Shown here: positions 36,338 to 46,777 of the stretch, piece after piece
How the letters are laid out: the number at the start of each line of letters is the position of its first letter
How positions within the stretch are numbered: the stretch's first letter is position 1
NCBI RefSeq assembly: GCF_910592395.1
Contig: NC_088312.1
Location: forward strand, 11,470,001-11,534,000
Origin: Lineus longissimus
Taxonomy: Eukaryota > Nemertea > Pilidiophora > Heteronemertea > Lineidae
DNA: 64,000 nt
Reading direction: 5' to 3'
Program-made: the position numbers and the translations under genes
The notes under the pieces: generated by a model
The model's input: the letters and a program-made list of their open reading frames with translations, nothing else
What the model was told of the DNA's origin: nothing
The model's database searches: none

Positions 36338-36670
36338 TCAGCTCAATTGATATTCACCCAGGTTGTGCAATAACAAATGATGCGACCTCAAATTACTCTT
36401 CAAAGAAAACCTCTTTCCACAAACATCACATTCATGAGGCCTCTCTCTTGTATGAGTAAATCTGTGTTTTCGAAGATCGTCTTTTGTCGCACAAGTCTTC
36501 TCGCAAGAAGAACATTTGAAAGGTCGATCCAGGGTATGCTTCCTCCTGATGTGAACTTTTAGGTTTGCACGGTTTGAAGACGTTGCTCCACAGAATTGAC
36601 ATTTTAAGTCTGTAGCCTGGTGCAAGTGAGTGGCACCTCCTACAACCCTGGCAATTCTGATCTTGTGTGT
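36338..36670 (-). CDS. C2H2 zinc-finger terminal exon, 3 fingers
   Basis: Phase-0 start after the acceptor TGTTTTTACAG; 110 codons. A linker of about 20 residues, then LKCQFCGATSSNRANLKVH (Phe-less), FKCSSCEKTCATKDDLRKH (Phe-less) and HECDVCGKRFSLKSNLRSH. Short polar tail ending GEYQLS. Confidence 0.83.
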   Translation of the reverse strand, partial: THKIRIARVVGGATHLHQATDLKCQFCGATSSNRANLKVHIRRKHTLDRPFKCSSCEKTCATKDDLRKHRFTHTRERPHECDVCGKRFSLKSNLRSHHLLLHNLGEYQLS

Positions 36671-36832
36671 CTGTAAAAACAAAAGGAGTGCATCGTCTTC
36701 AATAATTTCATACAAGTTTTCATACGGTTGTTGGATCATTATGATATTGAAGAACTCCTGAATTGCAATATATTCTACAGGGATATACATGTAATGAGAC
36801 TTCATACAAGAGGCACAGTCTACAGGGTGGCC

Positions 36833-36909
36833 CACAATTATTTACCCTCACACAATGGATACACAATAGACTTCTATTGTGCAGAGGAAAATAATTCCGG
36901 GCCACGCTG
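36833..36909. mobile_element. Short TA-flanked MITE (CAGGGTGGCCC ends)
   Basis: CAGGGTGGCCCACAATTATT and its inverted partner AATAATTCCGGGCCACGCTG bracket about 77 bp, with TA on each side (36831-36832, 36910-36911). Mariner-like layout. Confidence 0.65.
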
Positions 36910-37405
36910 TATATACACCATATAACATACAGTATTAAAGCAACCGGAAATTCAAGACTGACGTTAGGATTTCTTTGCATAGTCAATTTGTTGATGCTAC
37001 AATACAAATATGACAACCGAACATGAACTTCCCAGCTGCACAGGGAATACTGAATTACTAATGTTAATCACAATTTCTCTGAACATATTTCGTCTTCCCA
37101 CATAGCCATAAACGTTACCACGAATCCCAAATTTCGACACTTCAGAATAGTATTCACGTTGAAAAAACAAGCTGTGTGTTTATATGTCTTGTTAGGTAGA
37201 ACCCAAGGTGCAATAACCCCCGATGAATGGCTTCCATCCAGTATGGATCCTTTTCTCCGAGTGCCTCTCCGGGTGAAGAACCACCTCCTAAATTCTATCA
37301 TTTATCCTTAAAAATAATAAACCATCATATGCGCCTGCAGAGTCCTCTTTCAAACAAACTTAATGAATTTTTTTTTTGTCCAGTATGAATCCTTTGTGCC
37401 ATTGT

Positions 37406-37804
37406 TTATCTCAAATGAAGCATCATATGCCCCCGTAGGGTCCCACTCTGCGAGAACCCCTTTCCACAAACTTTACAAACAAATGGTTTCTCCCCTGTAT
37501 GGACACGAATGTGTTTCTTCAAATCGCTGCTCGAGGAACATATTTTATCACAAAAGTCACACTTAAAAGGGGTTTTTCCAGAATGTTTCCTCAGGTGAAT
37601 TTCCAGTTTTCCGCGGCTTTGAGTGACAAAGTTACAGCGCTGACACTGGTATGGAAGCTCTCTGGAATGGGTCCTTGCATGGGTTTTAGACTTGTCAAGG
37701 TTTGAGGTAACGAAGTCACAGTACTGGCACCTCAATAGGGCAATGTTCCCGAGTCCAAAGGATGTCACATCGTACATCTTGGGATTCTTTGAAGGATGTT
37801 TAAA
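37406..37804 (-). CDS. C2H2 zinc-finger terminal exon, 4 fingers
   Basis: Phase-0 start after the acceptor TATATTTACAG; 132 codons. Fingers: LRCQYCDFVTSNLDKSKTH and YQCQRCNFVTQSRGKLEIH (both CxFVT type, common in REST/CTCF-like fingers), then FKCDFCDKICSSSSDLKKH and [19 protein letters not shown]. Confidence 0.84.
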   Translation of the reverse strand, partial: FKHPSKNPKMYDVTSFGLGNIALLRCQYCDFVTSNLDKSKTHARTHSRELPYQCQRCNFVTQSRGKLEIHLRKHSGKTPFKCDFCDKICSSSSDLKKHIRVHTGEKPFVCKVCGKGFSQSGTLRGHMMLHLR

Positions 37805-38234
37805 CTGTAAATATAACAAAGAGTTTATTGAACTAAAAATTTTCCCATGTTTTTTGTAAACAAGGCAAACCTAATTCTATTCATTGTCCAGACTTCGAGA
37901 GGAAAACTCCGTTGATAGCCACTTGAGAAGTTATGGGTAACTACTGAAACAGACACCTGGAAGAAATAAGCAGTCCAATGAGTGAGAAGACACCCATGAT
38001 TACATATCATATGGATTCCTGTATCACAAATAGTAGTGTTTTAATGCTTTAGCAGATTGAATCCCAACCAAGTGATGGATGTCCAGTCTATTATTCGGAA
38101 GTCACAGCATATATCTCTAGACACTTTGTCCGGTGATCAAACTGTAAGTATAAGAAAGTATCAAAAGTTTTCCCTTGATCCTGTTCGTCGGTAGTAAAGT
38201 ACCAACTCAGTCGTCTTCGGCAAGGCAACAACGT

Positions 38235-38537
38235 TTAGTCTCCTTGTCCTGACGCAACAGGTTTCATGTGAACCAACTGGTGTGTTTTCATATTATGCAA
38301 CACAGCAAATTTCTTCCCACAAACACGACATTCGTATGGTTTCTCTCCTGTGTGAATCCGAATATGCCGTTTTAAATCTGCCTTGAAGTTAAATCCCTTC
38401 TGACAAGTTTCACAGGAAAATGGCCGCTTCATCCTTTGATGGATCTTCATGTGATTGGCAAGATATTTAGTGGACCCACAAAAGATGCCGCATAAGGGAC
38501 ATTTCAACAGATTCCACATCGACCTTTCATGACCAAT
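38235..38537 (-). CDS. C2H2 zinc-finger terminal exon, 3 fingers
   Basis: Phase-0 start after the acceptor TTGTTCTTACAG; 100 codons. Fingers: LKCPLCGIFCGSTKYLANH (atypical), FSCETCQKGFNFKADLKRH and YECRVCGKKFAVLHNMKTH. Tail KPVASGQGD. Confidence 0.84.
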   Translation of the reverse strand: MGHERSMWNLLKCPLCGIFCGSTKYLANHMKIHQRMKRPFSCETCQKGFNFKADLKRHIRIHTGEKPYECRVCGKKFAVLHNMKTHQLVHMKPVASGQGD

Positions 38538-39297
38538 CTGTAAGAACAAAAAAATAAAAGTTTGAATATTAGCTCATTATCACAGAAGTTTCCAATTCAA
38601 ATGAAGTCATGAAAAACTTGGTGTATCAAAGTGTTCATTTCTGTGTCCTTGAGACTTGACTAGGTTAACTGAACCTCTTTTTCACCATTCTCCTTGAAAC
38701 TATATCTTTAATAAAAAAAGAGTAGAGCGTCTTGGTGTACCACATACAATGTATGTACAAACTCCTTATTTGGGGTGGCGCAGTTGGGTCTTAAAATTGC
38801 AGCCCACTTTTGGACTATTCCTCCACACTTAATAAAATGAACGAAAACCAGGCTGGTATCTTAAATATAGAATTTATTGTGAAAATCTTTATACTGAATA
38901 TACATTTTTCTAACTGGAGGTTATTAAAGTAAGTTCTATCAAGGTTATCTATAATCAAACTCAAAAATACTAAAATACTTCTTTTAACAGGCCTTACAAT
39001 TGCACAAGTTTGGTATAAACAGCTCCTATATTTTTCACTTATGGGCACTTACATGTATAGGCACATTATTTCATGCCATCATCTGCGTCCCTGGTCAGAA
39101 AACAGCTATTTGATGCAAAATTTATGACTTGTTGTGGCATTTTATGACAATTGGGAGCATTTGAGGGTTTTTAGGTGCAACAATGCTTCAGAAGATGACA
39201 TACTTTTTAGGGATCGTACCTCCAAAATTGTGAGCATGGGGTTTTCATTATGACGGTTAAAGCTGTGAAGTTCATGCAATTGAAAAGCCTGTACACC
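38538..39297. other. No gene recognised between finger exons
   Basis: AT-rich sequence with no domain. It separates the 38235 exon from the MITE at 39298. Confidence 0.4.
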
Positions 39298-39572
39298 AAT
39301 GAGGAACATGCAGAACTAAAAATCCAGATGGCAGCACCAGTACTAAAAGGTACACTTTCGGTGCATTTTCCATTAAAATTAAGCTTTGTTGATTTTCTCC
39401 CTAAACTCATCAAAAAAAATTAAGGACCAATAAAACAACACCTTTGGTGCTATTTCCCCATGTAGAGTAATTAATTGCTGAAATATTCAATAATCATTGA
39501 CCCGGTAAATGGCTTCTCATTACAACCATGGTCCACTTGCCTGCAGGGCCCCCTATAGGCAGGTTCCTCATT
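39298..39572. mobile_element. MITE, AATGAGGAAC termini, copy 2
   Basis: AATGAGGAACATGC at the left and GCAGGTTCCTCATT at the right; same interior as 35046-35324. Confidence 0.75.
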
Positions 39573-39761
39573 AGGCTTATACATCGTGTCAGATACTTAT
39601 GTAATGAGAGAAACTTCCTGCCAGATGGCACCAAAATGTTAAACTTCCTGTATAGAGGGCATTACACACTAACATCTGAAAGTGTACAGAAACAATAAAC
39701 ACTTGGAACAGAGAGTCCTAATCAACTACAACTTTGGCAAACCTTGTCTAATTATATCAGG

Positions 39762-40052
39762 TTACAAATGAACGAGTCGATGAGACTGCATGTTTCCTTT
39801 CTGAGCAAATGCCTTGCCACATATGTCGCAAGCAAATGGTTTCTCTCCGGTATGAATCCTGACATGCCGTGCCAAATCAATTTTCGATCCAAAGATCTTA
39901 TCACAAGTTCCACACTTGTGTTTGAACACCGACTCCCCATGATAAATCTTCAGGTGGTTTTGAAAGCTTTCTGAACACTGTAAGACTGCTGGACACATTG
40001 GACATTTCAACGGGACTTTAACCGACGGGTCGACCGAACGTTGCATGCGAAA
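39762..40052 (-). CDS. C2H2 zinc-finger terminal exon, 3 fingers
   Basis: Phase-0 start after the acceptor TGTATTTTACAG; 96 codons. Linker FRMQRSVDPSVKVP, then LKCPMCPAVLQCSESFQNH (atypical), HKCGTCDKIFGSKIDLARH and FACDICGKAFAQKGNMQSH; stop right after VHL. Confidence 0.84.
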   Translation of the reverse strand, partial: FRMQRSVDPSVKVPLKCPMCPAVLQCSESFQNHLKIYHGESVFKHKCGTCDKIFGSKIDLARHVRIHTGEKPFACDICGKAFAQKGNMQSHRLVHL

Positions 40053-40690
40053 CTGTAAAATACAGAAAAAGAGAGTCAAGATGTGTTTCCATAGCAAAAT
40101 ATTAAGGTCATTTGACCTCATTTTCACTGAAGGAGTCAAAGATTCCTGAAAATCTGTGATGAACATCGACACAACTGGAAAACAAAGAAAGACATGCACC
40201 TGCAACTAGCAAGCTTAACTGAGATGAGCTCAAAACCCACAGAACTCTCTTCCTTCAATTTCAATGAGTAGACAGAGCCTGAAAGCATGCCGATTTATCG
40301 GCCGTGAATATCAGTCCTAAAGTCTCCTCCTTTCACCGTCGATAACTCCTCCCAGGTAATCTGTCAGACGTACCATCATAAACGGGTGGCCAATCAAATT
40401 CCTCGACACAAAGTATTTGAATGACGGCCCGATTTGATAGTGCCAACCTCCGGATCAGGTTACACTTCTTCTATACAACATGCACTGTGCATTTGGGTCA
40501 GGTCAGCATCCCTGAACCATTACTCATTGAACACCTGCTCTTCAATTATGATGGCTTTTAGTGCGTATCTCGTGTGACAACCACGAGTCAGTGTAATGTT
40601 AGTGTTGTCGCGACAGAGGATGAGTGGAGGATGGAATGCAGGGAATGCAGCGAGACTACTGATAAAGTAACAGCCCTTCTGAAAGATACT
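40053..40690. other. No gene recognised
   Basis: Intergenic or intronic sequence with no domain-bearing frame, ending at the GCTCACC element. Confidence 0.4.
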
Positions 40691-41740
40691 AATGAAATGG
40701 CCAGGGCCATTGTGCTCACCTCATGTGGAGGAAAGATGGATAAAGAGCATGGTATTGTGTCATGTAGTGTTAGGTTTGATGTAGGTCCAAGCAATTACAA
40801 TTTCCCCAAAATGGCCAATTTACAGTACATTCGACCTCTGTGACCTTGAAAAGTAGGTCAAATCAAAGAAGACCCGGGTGACACATTGAATGGTTGTTAG
40901 AATTAGATCTACCTATGATATAAAATTGGTGCCAATCGGGCAAGTCATTACTAGGAATAATGGCATTTTGAAGAATTTAGGATTTGGCCCCCTCCCTGCA
41001 GGCCAAACGGCAAATCAGATCGCACCAAACTTCAGTACCTGAGATCACCTGACCAAGGGGTACATGTGTACTTAATTTGTGATCAATAGTCATTGCAGTT
41101 AAGAAACGTGCCATAGTTACGGCCTGACGGCGAATTTATGCCATTTGACCTCTGTGACCTTGACAAGAAGGTCAAATTAAAAACATGTGTGACATATACT
41201 GTATCGTGGTTAGATGTACCCATGATATCAAATTGGTGGCAATCGGGCAAGAAGTTAAGGAATAATCACATTTTTAAGGTTTTTAGATTTTGCCCCCTGG
41301 TGGTCAAGTGGTGAATCATATTGGACCAAACTTTGGTCCCTGAGATCACCTGACTAAGGGGTAAATGTGTACCAAATTTGGTATCAATAGTCATTGCAGT
41401 TTAGAAACGTGCCATCGTTACATCCTAACGGCCGATTTACACCATTTGACCTCTGTGACCTTGAAAAGGAGGTCAAATCAAAAACCCGGAGGATATATGA
41501 TGCACCTTTGCTAGAAGTACCTACCATATTTTTTTCAAAATTTCCCGACTACTATTAAGGGAGATATTGCATATTTTCACTTTTAACATTTGGCCCCCTG
41601 GTGGCCAAACCATGAAACGAATCGGACCGAAACTTGGTCTCCAAGGTGTCATTACATAAGGGTACATGTGTACCAAGTTTCAACTCAATAGCTCTAACAG
41701 TTACGAAACGTGCCCTGCTAACGGACGACGGACGACGACG

Positions 41741-41793
<53 letters not shown>

Positions 41794-41849
41794 ACGACGG
41801 ACGCCACGGTATGGGATAAGCTCACCTCTGCTAAGAGGTGAGCTAAAAA
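40691..41849 (+). mobile_element. GCTCACC-terminus element, third copy
   Basis: AATGAAATGGCCAGGGCC then TTGTGCTCACC at the left, GAGGTGAGCTAAAAA at the right. Three diverged ~310-bp units with CATTTGACCTCTGTGACCTT and CCCCCTGGTGG motifs. Same orientation as 30748-32202. Confidence 0.7.
41719..41803. repeat. (GAC)n microsatellite
   Basis: Degenerate GGACGACGGAC passes into a pure GAC/CGA run near the right end of the GCTCACC element. It is an expanded form of the short GGACGACGGACGACGACGG tract at the same place in the copy at 30748. It yields poly-Thr, poly-Asp and poly-Ser frames that are not genes. Confidence 0.95.
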
Positions 41850-42112
41850 GGAACTGCAGTTTCAACTGATACTGAACAACAAAAGAATGGCGTGGCACGC
41901 TATGGTTTGACTCGAGTTCAATCATTCTATTGTGGTACGATTCTTGGCATCAGATTGAGAATGAGGAACTTCGCAAGGTGCAAGTTAGCAGAACAGTTCA
42001 GTCACTTGATAATTCATTATTTACACTCCTTGGTGGACAGTATTTCTACTCCTTGTTTACACATTTTCTTGTAACGAAGGAAGCTTTTCGAACACGTGAC
42101 TAGTCTATTCTC

Positions 42113-43444
42113 CTACAGCAAGTTTATTTCGAATCCGTATTGGCATCTTTTCTTATGACGAACAAAACACGATCGCCAGCGGTATGTCTTTCCACAGTTT
42201 AAACACTTGAAGAGTCTATTCTTGTGTACTCCTTTGTCATGCTCCAGAAGAGCACTCTTGCCCCTGAAACGGTCACCACAGGTTTGGCAAACGAAAGCTG
42301 CATCTTTCTTGTTCTTCTTTTCATCCCTGAAGAAAAAGTATGAATTATTTACAAAAGAGGTATCACTTAGTGGATAATTTAAAACATTTTAAGGTGATTG
42401 CAATGATCACACTTCACGTCCCTTTAGCATAATTTTCAGTCTTTGATGGAACCATGGCCTTTTACACAACCTGCATTTCCACCACTTACTGAAAGTATTC
42501 CCTAGCTATATCGATGGCCTAGTGTTTAAGGTTTCCGCATCGTGAACAAAAGGTTGAAGGTTCGAGGCCCGCTGGTAACCCTCTTTCTGATTTGGCCGGT
42601 TGGTTAGCTGCCAGCTAATTAAATATAGGGTACAAACTGCCTTTTCTCCTGGCATTAGAGATAGGAGTTTGGAAGTAAAGAGTGTCTCATAAGCCGAAAG
42701 CTGGCTGGCCCTTTCATTTGGGGTGACACTATAATAAACAAACTTTACAAACAGCAGGGACAGACACTCTCTCACTTTCTCCAACACTGTCATCTCTCTA
42801 CCGCCCAGGGGAATCAAGCTTGGCCAGAAGACATGGCCATCACAGCCAAAGCCTTAGTGTATCTTGGGTAACAACAGGGAGCTGATGATGAATATTGATT
42901 ATAATAAACCAAGGCCAGTTTTTGTATTTAAACTACAGTAGAACCTCTCTATTAGGGATACCCTCGGGACTGACAAGTGCTGTCCTTAATAGAGAGGTCA
43001 AATTGAATGGAAACAACCAATTTGGGACCAAAACTAGTGTCCTTAATAGAGAGGTGTTCGCTAAGGCAGGTTCCACTGTACTATCGAATTCTATGTAGAG
43101 GAAGAAATCATCTGCAGCCAAACTCACCCCCTGACACACTTCCCATCCTTCATGTGTCTAGACAAAGAAGACTGGTGACCCAATACTTTTCCACAACTGG
43201 GACACGTGTAATTCTTCACCTCGTTGTGGCTGTTCACGTGGTCACGGAAGTGAGAACGGTTGTAGTACGTCTTTTGGCAAACATCACAAGTATACAGGGG
43301 CCGATCACCATGGACGGAACCTTTGTGGACGCGCAAGGTCTTGACATTCATGAATTCTTTCCCACAGACATCACAAACAGCAGTTGCTGCCTTCGACTTG
43401 GCGGCACTTTTCCTACTGCAAACCGAATTTGCATGATGCATGAG
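42113..43444 (-). CDS. C2H2 zinc-finger gene part, two exons, 5 fingers
   Basis: Exon 43128-43444 starts after the acceptor ATATTTCCAG in phase 0. It encodes CDVCGKEFMNVKTLRVH, CDVCQKTYYNRSHFRDH and CPSCGKVLGHQSSLSRH, and ends in a GTGAGT donor in phase 2. Exon 42113-42326 starts after TTTTTCTTCAG with the matching phase. It encodes CQTCGDRFRGKSALLEH and CLNCGKTYRWRSCFVRH, then a basic tail to TAG. Joined length is 176 codons. Without splicing the first exon would stop a few codons later (CVRG). It is the only finger unit in the array with a visible downstream intron; the intron holds a SINE head and a MITE. Confidence 0.75.
42511..42600 (+). mobile_element. tRNA-derived SINE head
   Basis: GATGGCCTAGTGTTTAAGG resembles a pol III A box and GGTTCGAGGCC a B box, with tRNA-like spacing. 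There is no acceptor stem or CCA context of a functional tRNA. The following ~250 bp is probably the SINE body; its end is not defined. Confidence 0.5.
42934..43080. mobile_element. TA-flanked MITE, copy 3
   Basis: TACAGTAGAACC to GGTTCCACTGTA, inside the intron of the 43444-42113 zinc-finger gene, 48 bp from its donor. Confidence 0.8.
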
Positions 43445-43929
43445 CTGGAAATATTGAAATGATATAATTGAGCGTGATGTTAAGGCTCTCCTTAGGAAAC
43501 TGAAGCTTAGCACACCTCGAGCATCGTTATGCATAATCCCTTTACTCATGACAAATGTTAGTCCTGAAAGCTTGTTGTACACAAGCATGTTTTTTGGAAA
43601 TTCTTCTGAAAGGGAAATAAACATCCGTCGTATGTATTATGCTACGCAGCTGCAAGCACAACTATTTTTCGTGAGAATGTACTGATATTAATGCCTTTAC
43701 AGAAAGTACAAAAGGAAGGCAGCTTACAAGTACACAAGTTTCAAATAATCATGATAATGCCAGCATGTCCGTCCATTGGTGACCTCACAGGCACCAACAA
43801 TGACTGACAAATACAATAAAACACCCATTGCATGATTGCTTTCCACAAGTCACAATGGCATTTTTATTGTCAGATACCTCCAACATGACAGTCTGATGTC
43901 TGTATTTTTGGTGATTTATGTAAAAGAAG

Positions 43930-44056
43930 TTATTGCCTCTTCATACTGTTACTTCATACAGGTGAAAATCGCTTCCCACAAAATATCACAGGCATTATGG
44001 TTTCTCTCCTGTATGAATACGCAGATGTCTGAAATCTGAATACTTTGGGTTTGATA
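43930..44056 (-). pseudogene. Zinc-finger relic
   Basis: Reads [14 protein letters not shown], then a stop, then in another frame a remnant like ACDILWEAIF. It is cut off on the right by a LINE fragment. Confidence 0.6.
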
Positions 44057-44060
44057 CCAG

Positions 44061-44355
44061 ATGGATACATCACTTGTAAAAGCACTGGATCAGAGCCTTA
44101 GATCAGGATCTGCGATGTTCCTTGAGGTTCCTCGGTTCAAGTGCCAGACTCTTGGTGGTCGTTCCTTTGCGGAAGCTGCTCTAAAACTGTGGAACCAGCT
44201 CCGTAACATTGATTCCCTCCAGACTTTCAAGTCCCTCCTAAAGGCCTACCTTTTTGCAGTTGCCTTTGGGGAAAAGAGCGCTCCAGAGTACCCACTCACT
44301 GAGTAATTGGAGCGCTCTACAAATGCCAACATTGATTGAATGATTGATTGATCGG
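44061..44355 (+). mobile_element. CR1/L2-like LINE 3' end
   Basis: The plus frame reads LRSGSAMFLEVPRFKC, GGRSFAEAALKLWNQLR and SLQTFKSLLKAYLF, the usual C-terminal tail of CR1/L2-type reverse transcriptase ORFs. AGCGCTCTACAAATGCCAA and an ATTGATTGAATGATTGATTG tail follow, as expected at the 3' end. 5'-truncated. Confidence 0.75.
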
Positions 44356-44633
44356 ATGCCACATCCTGGTGTTCTTCAGCCCAGTCAAAGTCATCCTTCT
44401 TATTCCTAGACAGAAGACTGCAGTCGGTCACAGGACATGATTGTCCAGAGTTGGAGGTTTCCACAGAGTGAAAATTATTATCGATTGATCAATCATCAAT
44501 CCTAGCACAAACAAACTGAGTAATAATCAGCGGAGGCCAGGGAATGAATAAAAAATGCAGTCCTAGGGGTACGATGATGTCAAATGCCTTCATTAACATT
44601 CCTGAATAAGCATTCACCTGCTGCAAATGGAGC

Positions 44634-44901
44634 CTATTTTGGTGGCAAATGCCTCCTCACAGATACCACACTCAACTGCTCGTCTCCAATATGAGGCACA
44701 AAATGTCGAACAAGATGGACGTTTTGTGTAAATTGTTTTCCACATACTTTACAAGTGAATGGTTTTTCTCCCGTATGAATCCGAATATGTCGTTTGAGAT
44801 CAAATCGACCACCAAATGATTTTTCACAAACATTGCACGAATAGGAAGTGCCACAAGGTGTCTTCATCTTTTTCATTAAACCACCAGGATCAGGTCCAGA
44901 G
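44634..44901 (-). pseudogene. C2H2 zinc-finger exon, 2 fingers, acceptor region replaced by a MITE
   Basis: Fingers [17 protein letters not shown] and [17 protein letters not shown] run to a stop at 44634. Upstream the open frame passes directly into the MITE at 44902-45065, and the polypyrimidine-AG seen before the other finger exons is missing. The frame therefore seems to lack its splice acceptor. It could still be used with a cryptic AG; no such site stands out. Confidence 0.55.
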
Positions 44902-45065
44902 TACAGTGGAACCTCCCTTTGCAGACACCTCTCTATTAAGGACACTAGTTTTGGTCCCAAATTGGTTGTTTCCATTCAATTTGACCTCTCTCATCAAGAC
45001 AGCTCTCTATTAAGGACTGCACTTGTCAGTCCCAAGGCTGTCCTAAATAGAGAGGTTCTACTGTA
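44902..45065. mobile_element. TA-flanked MITE, copy 4
   Basis: TACAGTGGAACC to GGTTCTACTGTA; abuts the zinc-finger frame at 44901. Confidence 0.8.
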
Positions 45066-45403
45066 TTTTGTGGGATATATTTCCTTCAAAGTTACCAAGT
45101 GGGGAAACTGTCAAATCAAGAAAACTGGAGTTACATATTTGATAATGATAGTATTTATTGTCAACCATTTCATGTGTCATTTACACTATTTCTACATTAT
45201 ACACTGTTCACCAAAGTCACCCCTGCGACAAAAAATAGTATGAAAGTTAATTTGACATGATTCTACAATTACGAACATGCTGGAACAATTCACAGATATG
45301 CCCAAAAAAAGTACAAGCATTTTGATTTACTTTATATGAATATTGGAAATCGGAGACTTATGATTATGGACAAGAGTTTATTCTGCAAGTCAGGTAACAT
45401 ATA

Positions 45404-45566
45404 TACAGTGAAACCTCCCTTAGCAGACACCTCTCCATTAAGGACACTAGTTTTGGTACCAAATTGGTTGTTTTCATTCAATTTGACCTCTCTAATCAGC
45501 ACACCTCTTTATTAAGGACAGCACTTGTCAGTCCTGAGGGTGTCCTCAATATGAGGTTCTACTGTA
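45404..45566. mobile_element. TA-flanked MITE, copy 5
   Basis: TACAGTGAAACC to GGTTCTACTGTA; interior ATTAAGGACA motifs as in the other copies. Confidence 0.8.
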
Positions 45567-45729
45567 TATACATATGGGAACATGTCTTTCGTTTGACCAG
45601 TCGAAATGGCACTCCCGACTATTGGGCGCCCGCCTTCACATATACAAACAAGTTATATATAACTGTATAGGGAAAGAATACAGGGCGAAACCCTTATCAT
45701 ACAAATAGAAGTATGGGACTTGCCCGAGG

Positions 45730-45840
45730 CTAAATATAGCATATAACCAATGGATTACATTTACACTTTGAACAACATTGCAAGCATGCAACCTTCTCCC
45801 AGTATGAATATCGACTTTGAAAATGATCAGAAAGTTTCAA
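45730..45840 (-). pseudogene. Possible zinc-finger relic
   Basis: A heavily decayed GEKxx-like linker and CxxC-like remnants read on the minus strand (CATACTGGGAGAAGG instead of CATACTGGAGAGAA). Weak. Confidence 0.3.
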
Positions 45841-46123
45841 AAGTTCCAACACAGCCAAAGGTATTGGTCGGGGAAAAAGTAGAGACATCGGCGGAAAACA
45901 ATGTATGAAGGAGATGTACTAGCACCACGTACTGGAAATGACATCTGGGAAATGTGACAAAGTTCACGAGTAAGACATATACAGCAAGATGTACTGTACT
46001 TGCATGCTATACGTGAAGAATACAGGAACAAGACCCGGCGACAAGCAAGAAGAACTGAAATATCTCAACCCCAACAAATATACAAACTCCAAAACACCAA
46101 GTTATCATAACAGAGGAACAGCA

Positions 46124-46420
46124 TCACTTAAATATTTCAGGATCAGCATGGAGAATCTGGTGCGTCCGCAACGAACCAGATGTATTGAACCGTCGCCCAC
46201 AAATATGGCATGCGAATGGCTTCTCTCCTGTATGAATACGGATATGAGAGGTCAGATTTGGCTTCTGTGAAAAGCGTTTTTCACAATAGCTGCAGACATA
46301 TGGTTTCTCCCCTGTATGAGTACGCACGTGCAGTTTCAAATGCTCTTTTCGATGGAACACTCTGGAGCAAGTTTGGCATGCAAGATCTTTTGTTCTGCCC
46401 TTGAAACTTCGGTGAATGTT
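46124..46420 (-). CDS. C2H2 zinc-finger terminal exon, 3 fingers
   Basis: Phase-0 start after the acceptor TGTCTCTTGCAG; 98 codons. Fingers CQTCSRVFHRKEHLKLH, CSYCEKRFSQKPNLTSH, CHICGRRFNTSGSLRTH with canonical TGEKP linkers. Very similar to 46466-46777 and 47632-47949, so these three are recent tandem copies. Confidence 0.88.
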   Translation of the reverse strand, partial: NIHRSFKGRTKDLACQTCSRVFHRKEHLKLHVRTHTGEKPYVCSYCEKRFSQKPNLTSHIRIHTGEKPFACHICGRRFNTSGSLRTHQILHADPEIFK

Positions 46421-46465
46421 CTGCAAGAGACAAAGAGACATCACCTTAAAACACTCAATTATCGA

Positions 46466-46777
46466 TCAAATCCTATCCAATGTTGCATGGACAATCTGGT
46501 GTGACCTTAATGAGCTCAAAGTACTAAACCGTCGACCACAAACTGGACAAGAAAATGGTTTCTCTCCTGTATGAATACGGATATGTGATGTCAAGTGTGG
46601 CTTCTGAGTAAAGCGTTTGTAACAATAGCTGCAAGCATATGGCTTTTCTCCAGTATGAGTACGCATGTGCAGTTTCAAATAATCTCTACGATAAAAGATT
46701 TTTCCACATATTGAGCATTTGTATTCTTTCGGTTGGGCCATTTCATCAAAATATCGAGTGTGGCTTCGGTCAATGCC
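46466..46777 (-). CDS. C2H2 zinc-finger terminal exon, 3 fingers
   Basis: Phase-0 start after the acceptor ATCTTTTTCAG; 103 codons. Fingers CSICGKIFYRRDYLKLH, CSYCYKRFTQKPHLTSH, CPVCGRRFSTLSSLRSH. Only 45 bp separate its stop from the start of the next exon (46420), so it can hardly have its own 3' UTR and poly(A) site independent of that neighbour. Confidence 0.88.
   Translation of the reverse strand, partial: GIDRSHTRYFDEMAQPKEYKCSICGKIFYRRDYLKLHMRTHTGEKPYACSYCYKRFTQKPHLTSHIRIHTGEKPFSCPVCGRRFSTLSSLRSHQIVHATLDRI

Noticed and set aside
41634-41925. Frames with poly-Thr, poly-Asp and poly-Ser
   Set aside because: Products of the (GAC)n microsatellite.
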